From assembly GCF_048381675.1 (NCBI RefSeq), contig NZ_JBLWIS010000001.1:310001-374000 (forward strand): a DNA stretch of 64,000 nt. The letters are read 5' to 3'. This stretch comes from Advenella sp048381675 (GTDB lineage Bacteria; Pseudomonadota; Gammaproteobacteria; Burkholderiales; Burkholderiaceae_B). This document shows positions 32,919 to 42,673 of this stretch, piece by piece. Under the pieces are notes generated by a model. That model was not told the origin of the DNA, ran no database searches, and worked only from the letters and a program-made list of their open reading frames with translations. How positions within the stretch are numbered: position 1 is the first letter of the stretch; each line of letters starts with the position of its first letter. Position numbers and translations under genes: made by a program.

Positions 32919-33594
32919 TTTTAACCCCATTTTTTTGAGTCAGGTGTGCAATCGCATCCCAAAGCTCATCGACGCTGTGTACGGTAAGGTCGGCCTGCCA
33001 CTCATGTATGCTGTCTTTATTGTTGCAATATCCGTAGGAAACGGCAATGGTGGCCATATTGGCAGCTTTGCCAGCGATGATGTCACGCTCGTCATCACCA
33101 ATGTAGATGCAATGCTCGGGCAGGCTGTTGGCAAGCCGTGCTGCATGTAACAAAGGGGCAGGATGAGGTTTGGAGTAGGGTGTGGTGTCTCCGCACACAT
33201 TGGCGGCACTGCGGGATGTGAGCTGGAAATGGTCGAACATGGGAAAGGACAGGTCTGCCGCTTTGTTGGTGACAATACCCCAACCCATATTGTTCTGGTT
33301 GATTTTGTCCAGCAGTTCATTGATGCCGGCAAACAGCTGGCTGTGATTGGTCATGCAGCTTTTATAATCCTGCAAGAACTGCTGGCGTACTGCTTCGTAC
33401 TCATCATGATCAGGCAGCAGGTTCAGTGCAGCGCCAAGCAATCCTCGTGCGCCTTGAGAGGCATATGGCCTTAAGGCAGCATATTCAAGGGCAGGCAGGC
33501 CCTTGCGGATACGTTGTAAATTGGCCGCATGTGCAAGATCCGGAGCGCTGTCAACCAAGGTGCCATCAAAATCAAAGAAAACTATTCTTCGCAT
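32911..33594 (-). CDS. gph: Phosphoglycolate phosphatase Gph
   Basis: A 227-aa HAD-family phosphatase. Motif I is FFDFDGTLVDS (nucleophile Asp, acid Asp), motif II is GIVTNKA, and motif III/IV includes SKPHPAPLL and YIGDDERDI. Gph hydrolyses 2-phosphoglycolate, formed in DNA 3'-end repair, to glycolate, which glcEF can oxidise. It overlaps ubiG by 13 bases. The ubiG-gph pair is standard in betaproteobacteria. Confidence 0.92.
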   Translation of the reverse strand: MRRIVFFDFDGTLVDSAPDLAHAANLQRIRKGLPALEYAALRPYASQGARGLLGAALNLLPDHDEYEAVRQQFLQDYKSCMTNHSQLFAGINELLDKINQNNMGWGIVTNKAADLSFPMFDHFQLTSRSAANVCGDTTPYSKPHPAPLLHAARLANSLPEHCIYIGDDERDIIAGKAANMATIAVSYGYCNNKDSIHEWQADLTVHSVDELWDAIAHLTQKNGVKNG

Positions 33595-34313
33595 TTACGG
33601 GTCGCTATTAAATAATTAACTGAAGTATCACTGCTGAGTTTATATTTCTCGGTCAGAGGATTGTACTCCAGTCCTTTCATGCTGATTAATTCAAGTTTTG
33701 CATTACGGGCAGAGGAAACCAGTTCGCTGGGTTTGATGAAACTGCCGTAATTATGTGTTCCTTTGGGAAGCAGATTCATTATGTACTCGGCTCCTATAAT
33801 GGCATACATGAAAGATTTCATGTTTCGGTTAAGTGTGGAGAAAAATACCCAGCCACCTGGTTTAACCAATTTTGCACAGGCGTCAATGATGGATGCCGGG
33901 TCGGGGACATGTTCCAGCATTTCCATGCAGGTGACCGCATCGTATTGTGCCGTGCGTTCCTGGGCGATTTGTTCAACTGCCACTTTAAGGTATTCTACTT
34001 TTATACCTGATTCAAGTCCGTGCAATTTTGCAACAGTCAGTGACTTTTGGGCAAGGTCTATGCCTGTCACTTTGGCGCCGGTTGCCGCCATGCTTTCCGA
34101 GAGTATGCCTCCGCCGCACCCTACATCAATGATGGTTTTGTTGGCCAGGGGGCCTGCTAATGATTGAATCCATTCAAGCCTGAGTGGATTGATGGCGTGT
34201 AATGGCTTGAATTCACTGGTGGGGTCCCACCATTTGGAAGCCAGGGCGCTGAATTTTTCCAATTCAGCCGGATCAGCATTGATGGGTTCGGAAGTGGGGG
34301 CGGAAGTATTCAT
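33582..34313 (-). CDS. ubiG: Ubiquinone biosynthesis O-methyltransferase UbiG
   Basis: A 243-aa SAM-dependent enzyme that performs both O-methylations of ubiquinone synthesis. The family N-terminus KFSALASKWWDPTSEFKPLHAINPLR is clear. The SAM site is IIDVGCGGGILSESMA, followed by CMEMLEHVPDP and the late motif FFSTLNRN. It lies downstream of ompA, with a terminator between, and its stop overlaps gph. Confidence 0.95.
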   Translation of the reverse strand: MNTSAPTSEPINADPAELEKFSALASKWWDPTSEFKPLHAINPLRLEWIQSLAGPLANKTIIDVGCGGGILSESMAATGAKVTGIDLAQKSLTVAKLHGLESGIKVEYLKVAVEQIAQERTAQYDAVTCMEMLEHVPDPASIIDACAKLVKPGGWVFFSTLNRNMKSFMYAIIGAEYIMNLLPKGTHNYGSFIKPSELVSSARNAKLELISMKGLEYNPLTEKYKLSSDTSVNYLIATRKCEE

Positions 34314-34406
34314 AGGATCTTGTTCTTGAAACCTGAAAATAATCGGGATGTAAACCGTAAGAACCCAAGTTTATCATAGGCCAAGAAAAACTGTCCGGAA
34401 GGCAGG

Positions 34407-34440
34407 CAGTAAAAAGCCCCCAGATGGGGGCTTTTTACTG
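34407..34440 (-). terminator. Intrinsic terminator after ompA
   Basis: A 15-bp perfect stem with AGAT loop (CCCCC/GGGGG core) and a T-tract on the minus strand, 25 bases after the ompA stop. It separates the strongly expressed ompA from ubiG; A/T flanks are symmetric, so it would also work on the plus strand. Confidence 0.85.
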
Positions 34441-34464
34441 TAGGCAAAATTAAACTGCCTGCGA

Positions 34465-35028
34465 TTACTTGCGTGAACCGACGATTTCGATTTCTACGCG
34501 ACGGTTTTTAGCGCGACCTTCACGAGTTGCATTTGATGCAATCGGGTCGTTTTCGCCTTTACCTGAAGCGATAATCTGATCAGCAGGAACGCCTTGGGAG
34601 ATCAGGTAGTTTTTGACTGATGCAGCGCGACGCTCTGACAAGCCTTGGTTGTATTGTGCTGTACCGATAGAGTCGGTGTATCCAACAGCAATAACTGATT
34701 CAAGGTTCAGTTGTTTAGTCTGCTCAGCAACCTGGTCAAGGATCTTGCGACCTTCAGGTTTCAGGGTGGATTTGTCGAAGTCAAAGAAAGTATCAGCGTT
34801 AAATGTTACTTTTTGTGCTGTGATGTCGGCTACGCGTTCTGCGCCACAACCTTGAGCGGCTGTTGCAGGTGTCCAGAAGTTGTCGCGCCAGCAATGTTCA
34901 TTTGTGCCGTTCATCCAAACCAGACCGTATGGGTTTACCCAATTGTCGACAGTTTGCGCTGATGCTACGCCAGAAGTTGCGGCAGCAACCACGGCGAATG
35001 CTAATGCGAATTTAGAGGGCTTATTCAT
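34465..35028 (-). CDS. ompA: Outer membrane protein A (OmpA-like), Alcaligenaceae type
   Basis: 187 aa with a signal peptide cut after SGVASA (residue 24). Instead of a beta-barrel it has a short N-terminal region (VDNWVNPYGLVWMNGTNEHCWRD) with two Cys, then an OmpA_C domain from about residue 70. TDSIGTAQYNQGLSERRAASV and GRAKNRRVEIEI carry the peptidoglycan-binding Asp and Arg. This compact form is typical of Bordetella and relatives and supports the family placement. It has its own promoter and terminator. Confidence 0.94.
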   Translation of the reverse strand: MNKPSKFALAFAVVAAATSGVASAQTVDNWVNPYGLVWMNGTNEHCWRDNFWTPATAAQGCGAERVADITAQKVTFNADTFFDFDKSTLKPEGRKILDQVAEQTKQLNLESVIAVGYTDSIGTAQYNQGLSERRAASVKNYLISQGVPADQIIASGKGENDPIASNATREGRAKNRRVEIEIVGSRK

Positions 35029-35530
35029 GTTTCTCCTCGTTGAGCTTGAAAGCTAAAAAATGACTCGCAGCGAAACCCGCCGCATGATTGGAAATCAGGG
35101 TCAGTATAGCAACGCTTGAATGTTCATTCAAAGGGTTAAACTAGATTTTCCCGTGTTCTTGATTAGATCTTACGCGATTTTCCTGTGGCTTGTAGAGCGT
35201 AAGCCCAACATTTTTAAAGGTTCTTTTCAATTCTGTCGTTTATATACAAATTTTGTTGGATTTGAGCAACAAGCTATGGGGCAGGGTTTGTGCGTGGTCG
35301 GCATTAAAATCTTTAAGCATTTAAAGACGGCTTTAAAGCCTAAAACTTAAAGTAATTGATTTGAAATCAAGACGGGAGTTTCTGGAATAAAATCTTTTTC
35401 TGTCAACCAATTGATGTTTGCCGGTACGCTATAAATGTTAGAATCAACGTTTCGCCCAAATTGGCTTTTTCATTATAGGCAAGTGCATTTATTGTGTGTT
35501 TGTCTAACCAGATAAAAATTTGTGAGTAAT
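35029..35530. other. Intergenic region between divergent ompA and gyrA
   Basis: About 500 bases. It contains the ompA promoter with an overlapping palindrome (35103-35131) and the gyrA leader. A 76-codon frame at 35120-35350 is present but starts inside the ompA promoter and shows no family similarity, so it is not called. No other element is convincing. Confidence 0.45.
35103..35131 (-). promoter_or_regulatory. ompA promoter with an overlapping palindrome
   Basis: On the minus strand TTGAAT and TATACT are separated by exactly 17 bases, placing the start site near 35096 and leaving a leader of about 68 bases. The -35 box is half of a palindrome TTGAATG-N2-CATTCAA (35116-35131) that could be an operator. 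Confidence 0.6.
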
Positions 35531-38212
35531 ATGGATTCCTTTGCCAAGGAGACGCTTCCAATTTCGTTGGAAGAAGAAATGCGTCGTAGTTATCTTGACT
35601 ACGCTATGAGTGTGATTGTCGGTCGTGCCTTGCCGGATGTCAGGGATGGCCTCAAGCCAGTTCATCGTCGTGTGCTGTTTGCCATGCATGAGCTCAACAA
35701 CGACTGGAACAGGGCATACAAGAAATCTGCACGTATTGTCGGTGATGTCATCGGTAAATATCACCCTCACGGCGATCAGGCGGTTTACGATACCATCGTG
35801 CGTATGGCGCAGGATTTTTCACTGCGTTACATGCTGGTCGATGGACAGGGTAACTTTGGTTCCGTCGATGGCGACAGCGCAGCTGCCATGCGTTACACGG
35901 AAATCCGTCTTGCCAAGATTGCTCACGAATTGTTGGCTGACATAGACCAGGAAACCGTGGATTTTGGGCCCAACTATGATGGTAGCGAACAGGAGCCCCT
36001 GCTGTTGCCTTCCAGGTTGCCGAACCTGCTCGTTAATGGCAGCTCGGGTATTGCGGTAGGCATGGCGACCAATATCCCGCCACATAATCTGGCCGAGGTG
36101 GTCGATGGTTGCCTGTTCTGCCTGCGCAATCCCAGTTGCAGCATTGACGAATTAATGGAGTTGATCCCGGCACCCGATTTCCCCACAGGGGGCATCATTT
36201 ATGGCATGTCGGGTGTGCGTGAGGGTTATCGAACCGGACGCGGACGTGTTGTGATGCGTGCGAAAACGCACTTTGAAGACATGGAAAAGGGGAATCGTCA
36301 GGCTATTGTGGTTGATGAACTTCCTTATCAGGTCAATAAGAAGACCTTGCAAGAGCGGATTGCCGACCTGGTCAATGAGAAGAAAATTGAAGGTATTTCA
36401 GACATTCGCGATGAGTCCGACAAGGACGGTATGCGTCTGGTTATTGAACTCAAGCGCGGTGAAGTGCCTGAAGTGGTCCTGAATAATCTGTACAAGCATA
36501 CCCAGTTGCAAGATACGTTTGGCATGAACCTGGTGGCCCTGGTAGAGGGGCAGCCTCGTTTGCTGAATCTTAAACAACTGGTTGATTACTTCCTGCAACA
36601 TCGTCGTGAGGTGGTTACGCGTCGTACGGTATTCCAGTTACGCAAGGCCCGTGAGCGCGGACATGTGCTTGAAGGCCTGGCAGTTGCTTTGGCAAATATC
36701 GATGATTTTATTACCATTATCAAGGCAGCCCCCACACCACCGGTGGCCCGTCAAGAGTTGATGGCCCGTAGTTGGGACTCTTCCCTGGTCAGGGAAATGC
36801 TGGCCCGTGCCGATGCTGATAACGGTGGCGTGCTGGGCGGAAGTGCTTCTTATCGTCCCGAAGGACTGGCTTCTGTATTTGGTATTCAGGCAGATGGCTT
36901 GTATCGCCTAAGCGATGTGCAGGCCCAGGAAATCCTGAACATGCGTTTGCAGCGCCTGACAGGCCTGGAGCAGGACAAGATCGTCAATGAATATAAAGAG
37001 ATCATGGAAACCATTTCAGATCTGCTTGATATTTTGGCAAAACCCGAACGAATTACCACCATCATTGCTGACGAACTGCTGCTCATCAAGACAGAGTTTT
37101 CAACGAATGCTAAAGATGAGCGCCGTTCGGTCATCGAAGCCAATGCCACAGAGCTTGACACCGAAGACCTGATTACACCCGCTGATATGGTGGTGACCTT
37201 GTCAAATAGCGGTTATATCAAAAGCCAGCCTTTGTCCGAATACCGAGCCCAAAAACGGGGCGGCAGGGGCAAACAGGCAACGGCCATGAAAGAAGATGAC
37301 TGGATCGACCAGTTGTTTATTGCCAATACGCATGATTACCTGTTGTGTTTCTCTGATCACGGACGCGTCTATTGGTTGAAAGTCTGGGAAGTGCCGCAAG
37401 GTACCCGTGGCTCACGCGGACGTCCAATCGTGAATATGTTCCCCTTGGTTGATGGTGAAAAAATTACGGTGGTCTTGCCGGTCAAGGCATTTGTTGATGA
37501 CCGTTACGTATTCATGGCAACCTTGCGTGGCACGGTTAAAAAGACACCGCTCTCCGACTTCTCCAATCCTCGCAAGGCCGGCATTATCGCAGTGGCCCTT
37601 GATGAAGGAGATCACCTGATCGGCGCGGATCTGACCGATGGCGAACACGATATCATGCTGTTCTCTGATGCCGGCAAGGCCGTGCGTTTTGATGAAAACG
37701 ATGTGCGTCCAATGGGGCGTACGGCGCGCGGTGTTCGCGGCATGAACCTTGAAGACGGACAAAGCGTGATTTCTCTGCTGGTTGCCGGTGATGAAACGCA
37801 AAGCGTGTTAACGGCCACCGAAAACGGGTTTGGCAAGCGGACCTCTATCACGGAATATACCCGTCATGGACGTGGTACCAAGGGTATGATTGCTATTCAA
37901 ACCAGTGCCCGCAATGGCAAGGTGGTGGGGGCTGTCCTGGTTGAACCGGATGATGAAATCATGCTGATCACGACAGGTGGGGTCCTGGTACGGACCCGGG
38001 TATCCGAAATTCGTGAAATGGGTCGGGCAACACAGGGCGTTACCCTTATTAACGTTGATGATGGAAGCCTGTTGTCGGGTGTGCGACGGGTTGTTGAAAG
38101 TGATGTCGATAATGATGACGAGGTGGTGTCAGATGCCATTTCTGAAGCGCCTGATGATGCTTCCGGTGCTGTTCCGGATCAGGATGATTCTCAACCTTCA
38201 ATAGATGAATAA
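35531..38212 (+). CDS. gyrA: DNA gyrase subunit A
   Basis: Catalytic subunit of gyrase, 893 aa from ATG 35531. A GTG lies 9 bases upstream, but the ATG aligns residue for residue with E. coli GyrA. The breakage-reunion domain has SYLDYAMSVIVGRALPDVRDG, and the active Tyr122 in AMRYTEIRL. The C-terminal beta-pinwheel contains the GyrA box QKRGGRGKQ. The quinolone pocket reads HPHGDQAVYD, with Gln83 where E. coli has Ser and Asp87 kept. The last 40 residues are an acidic tail. It heads the serC-pheA-tyrA-aroA run. Confidence 0.97.
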   Translation: MDSFAKETLPISLEEEMRRSYLDYAMSVIVGRALPDVRDGLKPVHRRVLFAMHELNNDWNRAYKKSARIVGDVIGKYHPHGDQAVYDTIVRMAQDFSLRYMLVDGQGNFGSVDGDSAAAMRYTEIRLAKIAHELLADIDQETVDFGPNYDGSEQEPLLLPSRLPNLLVNGSSGIAVGMATNIPPHNLAEVVDGCLFCLRNPSCSIDELMELIPAPDFPTGGIIYGMSGVREGYRTGRGRVVMRAKTHFEDMEKGNRQAIVVDELPYQVNKKTLQERIADLVNEKKIEGISDIRDESDKDGMRLVIELKRGEVPEVVLNNLYKHTQLQDTFGMNLVALVEGQPRLLNLKQLVDYFLQHRREVVTRRTVFQLRKARERGHVLEGLAVALANIDDFITIIKAAPTPPVARQELMARSWDSSLVREMLARADADNGGVLGGSASYRPEGLASVFGIQADGLYRLSDVQAQEILNMRLQRLTGLEQDKIVNEYKEIMETISDLLDILAKPERITTIIADELLLIKTEFSTNAKDERRSVIEANATELDTEDLITPADMVVTLSNSGYIKSQPLSEYRAQKRGGRGKQATAMKEDDWIDQLFIANTHDYLLCFSDHGRVYWLKVWEVPQGTRGSRGRPIVNMFPLVDGEKITVVLPVKAFVDDRYVFMATLRGTVKKTPLSDFSNPRKAGIIAVALDEGDHLIGADLTDGEHDIMLFSDAGKAVRFDENDVRPMGRTARGVRGMNLEDGQSVISLLVAGDETQSVLTATENGFGKRTSITEYTRHGRGTKGMIAIQTSARNGKVVGAVLVEPDDEIMLITTGGVLVRTRVSEIREMGRATQGVTLINVDDGSLLSGVRRVVESDVDNDDEVVSDAISEAPDDASGAVPDQDDSQPSIDE

Positions 38213-38224
38213 GTGAAAGCGGTT

Positions 38225-39358
38225 ATGAATAAGCAATATTGGAATTTTTCAGCAGGACCATCCATGCTTCCCCGCGAAGTTTTGCAGCAGGCCGCCGAGG
38301 AAATGCTCGATTGGCATGGTAGTGGTCAGTCAGTAATGGAAATGAGCCACCGAGGCCCTGAATTTACGCAAATTTGTGACGAGGCTGAAGATGACTTGCG
38401 TACTTTGCTGGACGTCCCTGAGGATTATGCGGTCATGTTCATGCAGGGCGGTGCAACGGCTGAAAATGCCATATTGCCCATGAACTTGATTGCAAGAAAC
38501 GCATCACATTCGGCAGACTATGTGTTAACCGGCATTTGGTCTGGCAAGTCCTATAAAGAGGCAACTCGTTACGGCACCGTCCGCATTGCCGCACAAAGCC
38601 ATCAGGCCAGGGAAATCAATGGCCAGATGTATGAGCCCTGGACTTGGGTGCCAGCTTTCGAGGAATGGAAAGTCAGCCCGGATGCTTCATATTTGCATTA
38701 TTGCAGTAACGAAACTATCGGTGGCGTTGAGATTGGTGCCTTGCCCAATATGCAAGCCATAGGTGCTGGTACGGTTCCATTGGTCGTGGACGTATCTTCC
38801 CATTTTCTGTCTCGTCCGTTAGATGTAAGGCAGACTGGCATGGTCTATGCCGGTGCGCAAAAAAATGCCGGCCCTGCCGGTGTCACGGTTGTCATTTTGC
38901 ATCGCGATTTATTGGGTCATGCCTTGCCCTATTGTCCAAGTGCCTTTGATTATGTCAATGTGGCCCGTGAGCGTTCACGTTTTAATACGCCACCAACTTA
39001 TGCGATTTATGTTGCCGGGTTGGTGTTCAAGTGGTTGCTGGCTAAAGGCGGACTTGCTGCCATCGAGTCTGAAAACATCAGCAAGGCGCAGGCTTTGTAC
39101 AAGCAGCTTGATAGCAGTGATTTTTATCGCAACTCGGTGCAGCCTGAATACCGTTCCCGCATGAACGTGCCATTTACTTTGTGTGATGACAAGCTGAACG
39201 CTGCTTTTCTTGAGGGTGCCCAAAAACAGCATTTATTGAACTTGAAAGGCCATAAATCAGTCGGTGGCATGCGCGCTTCCATTTATAATGCCATGCCTAT
39301 GGAAGGGGTGCTGGCCCTTGTTGATTACCTTAAAGAGTTTGAACGCCAACATGGATAA
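38225..39358 (+). CDS. serC: Phosphoserine aminotransferase SerC
   Basis: A 377-aa PLP enzyme transferring the amino group to 3-phosphohydroxypyruvate (serine route) and to the pyridoxine precursor. The N-terminus NFSAGPSMLPREVL is diagnostic. The PLP Lys is in YAGAQKNAGPAG, near residue 211, and the end HKSVGGMRASIYNAMP is typical. ATG 38225 is chosen; the GTG at 38213 directly abuts the gyrA stop. Its end overlaps pheA by eight bases. Confidence 0.96.
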   Translation: MNKQYWNFSAGPSMLPREVLQQAAEEMLDWHGSGQSVMEMSHRGPEFTQICDEAEDDLRTLLDVPEDYAVMFMQGGATAENAILPMNLIARNASHSADYVLTGIWSGKSYKEATRYGTVRIAAQSHQAREINGQMYEPWTWVPAFEEWKVSPDASYLHYCSNETIGGVEIGALPNMQAIGAGTVPLVVDVSSHFLSRPLDVRQTGMVYAGAQKNAGPAGVTVVILHRDLLGHALPYCPSAFDYVNVARERSRFNTPPTYAIYVAGLVFKWLLAKGGLAAIESENISKAQALYKQLDSSDFYRNSVQPEYRSRMNVPFTLCDDKLNAAFLEGAQKQHLLNLKGHKSVGGMRASIYNAMPMEGVLALVDYLKEFERQHG

Positions 39359-40439
39359 ATTGCTGCAGGAAAAGCTTAAGCCGCTGCGTGAGCGAATAGA
39401 TAGTATCGATCATGAAATACTGAGTTTGTTGAATCAACGTGCTCAGGCAGCCATGGATGTGGGTAAGATAAAGCATGAGTTCCAGGCTGATGGTCCTGTG
39501 CTTAAACCCGAGCGCGAGGCGCAAATTATCCGTCGTTTGCAGACGCTCAATGAGCGTGGTGTTTTTCCTCGCGAGTCTGTGCATGCTGTATGGGCTGAAA
39601 TCATATCGGCCTGCCGTGGGCTTGAGCGTGGCTTGACGGTTGCCTATCTTGGGCCAGAGGGTTCGTTTTCAGAGCAGGCCGCATTTGAATATTATGGCCA
39701 TGCGATACAGAAATTGCCTTGTCCTTCCTTTGATGAGGTGTTTCGTGCTGTAGAAGCAGGGCAGGCTGATGTAGGCATGGTTCCTGTAGAGAATTCGACG
39801 GAAGGGGCGGTCAACCGGACACAGGATTTGCTTTTGTCCACCACTCTTAAGGTGCATGGGGAACGTATTATCGCTATTCGTCATTGTTTAATGACACAAG
39901 GCGGTGATATGGATAATGTCAGTGTCATCATGGGGCATCCGCAGGCCTTGGCGCAATGTCATAATTGGTTGCAGCAACATTACCCCAATGTAAAAAGGGT
40001 GCCGGCGGCCAGTAATTCAGAGGCAGCCAGGCATGCGGCACTAGATCCTACCGTTGCGGCAATTGCCGGAGAGGCTGCGGCGCTTATCTGGAATCTGCCA
40101 ATTGTTGCGGCAGGCATTCAGGATGATCCCAACAATAAAACCCGATTCCTCGCAATTGGACATCTGGATTCCCTGCAAAGTGGTAAAGACCAAACAAGTC
40201 TTATTTTTGCTGTGCCCAATCGGATTGGCGCGGTGTATGACTTGCTTAGTCCCTTTGTCCAGAATAATGTGTCAATGACCCGCTTCGAGTCACGCCCGGC
40301 CCGTACCGGTCAGTGGGAATATTATTTTTATGTTGATATTCTTGGTCATCGCAATGATGAAAATGTTGCCAAGGCATTGCTAGAGCTTGAAAAAAAATCC
40401 GCTTTCTTTAAGATTCTCGGCTCTTATCCCCTGCAATAA
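39351..40439 (+). CDS. pheA: Bifunctional chorismate mutase / prephenate dehydratase
   Basis: 362 aa making phenylpyruvate from chorismate. The N-terminal AroQ mutase domain (residues 1-90) begins LREKLKP-like LQEKLKPLRERIDSIDHEIL. The dehydratase domain has YLGPEGSFSEQAAFEYYG and VPVENSTEGAVNRTQDLL with its conserved Thr region. An ACT domain follows (from about residue 280), where ESRPARTGQWEYYFYVD binds phenylalanine for feedback control. ATG 39351 lies inside the serC end, indicating coupled translation. Confidence 0.96.
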   Translation: MDKLLQEKLKPLRERIDSIDHEILSLLNQRAQAAMDVGKIKHEFQADGPVLKPEREAQIIRRLQTLNERGVFPRESVHAVWAEIISACRGLERGLTVAYLGPEGSFSEQAAFEYYGHAIQKLPCPSFDEVFRAVEAGQADVGMVPVENSTEGAVNRTQDLLLSTTLKVHGERIIAIRHCLMTQGGDMDNVSVIMGHPQALAQCHNWLQQHYPNVKRVPAASNSEAARHAALDPTVAAIAGEAAALIWNLPIVAAGIQDDPNNKTRFLAIGHLDSLQSGKDQTSLIFAVPNRIGAVYDLLSPFVQNNVSMTRFESRPARTGQWEYYFYVDILGHRNDENVAKALLELEKKSAFFKILGSYPLQ

Positions 40440-40448
40440 AGGTAATGT

Positions 40449-41351
40449 ATGTCGGTGAATGACACGTTGGCCACATCGGCTGAATCGTTCTTTATACCTG
40501 TGGTCAGCGTGGTTGGAGTGGGCCTTATTGGCGGGTCTTTTGCCAAGGCGCTTAAAAATGGTGGTCATGTAGGATGCGTGTTAGGCGTAGGGCGGGATCA
40601 GGCCAGCCTTGAAAGGGCGTTACAACTGGGCTTGATTGATCGCATTGCCACCCTTGAGGAGGCAGGTAAAACGTCGGATTTTATTTTGATTTCTACGCCT
40701 GCCTCGGTGCTTGGAAGGATTTGTGACGTCATTGGCCCTTTGCTTAAGCCAACAGCGGTGATTACCGATGCGTGCAGTACCAAGGTACAGGTTATCAATG
40801 ATGCCCGCCGGTCCTTGGGAAACCGCGTTGCGCAGTTCATACCCGGGCATCCCATTGCTGGTTCTGATGAATCGGGTCCTGCTGCAGCTGATCCTTTGCT
40901 GTACTGGAATCGCAATGTCATTTTGACGCCATTGCCCGAGAATGCGGATAATGATATTAAACAAGTAAGGCAATGTTGGCAGGCCTGTGGTGCAGTCGTG
41001 CGTGAAATCACTGCGACAGAGCATGACCGGATTTTTGCTGCAGTCAGCCATTTTCCACATTATCTCTCTGCCGTTTATATGTCAGTCGTGAGTCGGTCCG
41101 ACTCGGCAAGCCTGGCCTTGGCGCTGGCCGGTACGGGTTTCCGGGACTTTACAAGAATTGCGGGTGGTTCGCCGGAAATGTGGCGGGATATCTTTATAAG
41201 CAATAAAGAAGCCATGCTGAAAGAAATAGATGCTTTTTTGCCGGTGCTTGAACGCACCCGGGCAATGATACAAAACAGTGATGCTGAAGGTTTACATGCA
41301 TGGCTGGAACAGGCCTCTTTGGCCCGCAAGAAATGGGGAGAAGGTAAATAA
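40449..41351 (+). CDS. tyrA: Prephenate dehydrogenase TyrA
   Basis: A 300-aa NAD(P)-dependent enzyme of tyrosine synthesis. The dinucleotide site is VGVGLIGGSFAKAL. GHPIAGSDESGPAAADPLLYWNRNVILTP and the catalytic His region SHFPHYLSAVY mark the family. No mutase or ACT domain is fused. Its stop shares a base with the aroA start (TAATG), consistent with a single translation-coupled unit. Confidence 0.95.
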   Translation: MSVNDTLATSAESFFIPVVSVVGVGLIGGSFAKALKNGGHVGCVLGVGRDQASLERALQLGLIDRIATLEEAGKTSDFILISTPASVLGRICDVIGPLLKPTAVITDACSTKVQVINDARRSLGNRVAQFIPGHPIAGSDESGPAAADPLLYWNRNVILTPLPENADNDIKQVRQCWQACGAVVREITATEHDRIFAAVSHFPHYLSAVYMSVVSRSDSASLALALAGTGFRDFTRIAGGSPEMWRDIFISNKEAMLKEIDAFLPVLERTRAMIQNSDAEGLHAWLEQASLARKKWGEGK

Positions 41352-42667
41352 TGCGTACGCCTTTCATTGATTTGAGTGTCTCGGTAGCGGCCAGTGGCGA
41401 GGTGAATCTGCCTGGGTCGAAAAGCATATCCAACCGCGTGCTTTTGCTCGCTGCGCTGGCAGCAGGCAAAACGCGTATAAGTGGATTGCTTGATTCTGAT
41501 GATACGAAGGTGATGTTAAATGCACTCGAGACGCTGGGTACCCCGGTAGAACGTCATGACCAGCAAACGGTTACGATTGGCGGTCAGGGTGGTTTTTCCA
41601 ATAGGCAAGCTGATATTTTTCTGGGTAATGCCGGCACGGCGTTCCGGCCTTTAACTGCTGCTTTGGCGGTCTGGGGTGGCAATTACCGCTTGCATGGCGT
41701 GCCTCGCATGCATGAACGTCCTATCGGCGATCTCGTTGATGCGTTGCGCTCAATGGGGGCCCGTATCGATTGTGAGCAGAATGAGGGGTATCCTCCGCTT
41801 AAAATTGCGCCGGGCAGATTGAACATTAATGGGTCGGTCAAGGTGCAAGGCTCTGTGTCCAGCCAGTTCCTTACTGCCTTGTTGCTGGTTGCGCCTCTGA
41901 TTGCACAAAAAACCGCGCAAGATGTTGTCCTTGAGGTGGAGGGAGAGCTTATTTCAAAGCCTTACATCCAGATTACCTTGAACATGATGGCCCGCTTTGG
42001 TGTAGTGGTGCAGCAACAAGGTTGGGCGCGTTTTACTATCGCCTGCGATGCTGTTTATAAAAGTCCCGGTCAAGTGGAAATTGAAGGTGATGCATCTTCT
42101 GCGTCGTACTTTATGGCATTGGGGCTTATTGGCAAAGGGCCTGTGCGTATTAATGGCGTGGGTAAAGACAGTATTCAGGGGGATATCAGGTTTGCTGAAA
42201 CCATTCAGGCAATGGGCGGGAAAGTTGATTATGGCGATAATTGGCTGGAAGTGAGCGGGCCTGATTTGGCAAAAGGTGAAAAGCTGAAAGCCTTCGATGA
42301 GGACTTTAACCTTGTGCCTGATGCTGCCATGACTGCCGCTGTCCTGGCCTTGTATGCCGATGGTCCTTGTCTGTTGCGTAACATAGGTAGCTGGCGTGTC
42401 AAGGAAACTGATCGGATTGAAGCCATGCACAAAGAGTTGGCAAAAGTGGGGGCAACCGTTACATCGGGCCCTGACTGGTTAAGGGTTGTGCCGCCATTGG
42501 CATCCGGCTGGAAAACGGCGGATATTGAAACTTACGATGATCATCGCATGGCCATGTGTTTCTCCTTGGCGGTGTTCGGTCCGGTGGGCTTGCGTATCCT
42601 TGATCCTGATTGCGTAGCCAAGACCTTCCCATCCTATTTTGATGTTTACAAGACCCTTGTGAGGTAA
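41351..42667 (+). CDS. aroA: EPSP synthase AroA
   Basis: 438 aa, 3-phosphoshikimate 1-carboxyvinyltransferase of the shikimate route. LPGSKSISNRVLLLAALA binds the substrates, followed by FLGNAGTAFRPLTAALA, the RPIGDLVDALR loop and the C-terminal segment WRVKETDRIEAMHKEL. The LGNAGTA-type motif with Ala is of the class I, glyphosate-sensitive type by family knowledge. It is followed after six bases by cmk. Confidence 0.96.
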   Translation: MRTPFIDLSVSVAASGEVNLPGSKSISNRVLLLAALAAGKTRISGLLDSDDTKVMLNALETLGTPVERHDQQTVTIGGQGGFSNRQADIFLGNAGTAFRPLTAALAVWGGNYRLHGVPRMHERPIGDLVDALRSMGARIDCEQNEGYPPLKIAPGRLNINGSVKVQGSVSSQFLTALLLVAPLIAQKTAQDVVLEVEGELISKPYIQITLNMMARFGVVVQQQGWARFTIACDAVYKSPGQVEIEGDASSASYFMALGLIGKGPVRINGVGKDSIQGDIRFAETIQAMGGKVDYGDNWLEVSGPDLAKGEKLKAFDEDFNLVPDAAMTAAVLALYADGPCLLRNIGSWRVKETDRIEAMHKELAKVGATVTSGPDWLRVVPPLASGWKTADIETYDDHRMAMCFSLAVFGPVGLRILDPDCVAKTFPSYFDVYKTLVR

Positions 42668-42673
42668 TGCGTC

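Noticed and set aside
35120..35350. 76-codon plus-strand frame between ompA and gyrA
   Set aside because: Its start lies in the ompA promoter palindrome, and the composition looks random; no ribosome site.
35770..35790. GyrA Gln83 (Ser83 in E. coli) as a quinolone-resistance mutation
   Set aside because: As I recall, Gln is the wild-type residue here in Achromobacter, and Asp87 is unchanged. It is more likely a family trait than an acquired mutation. An alignment of Alcaligenaceae GyrA proteins would settle it.
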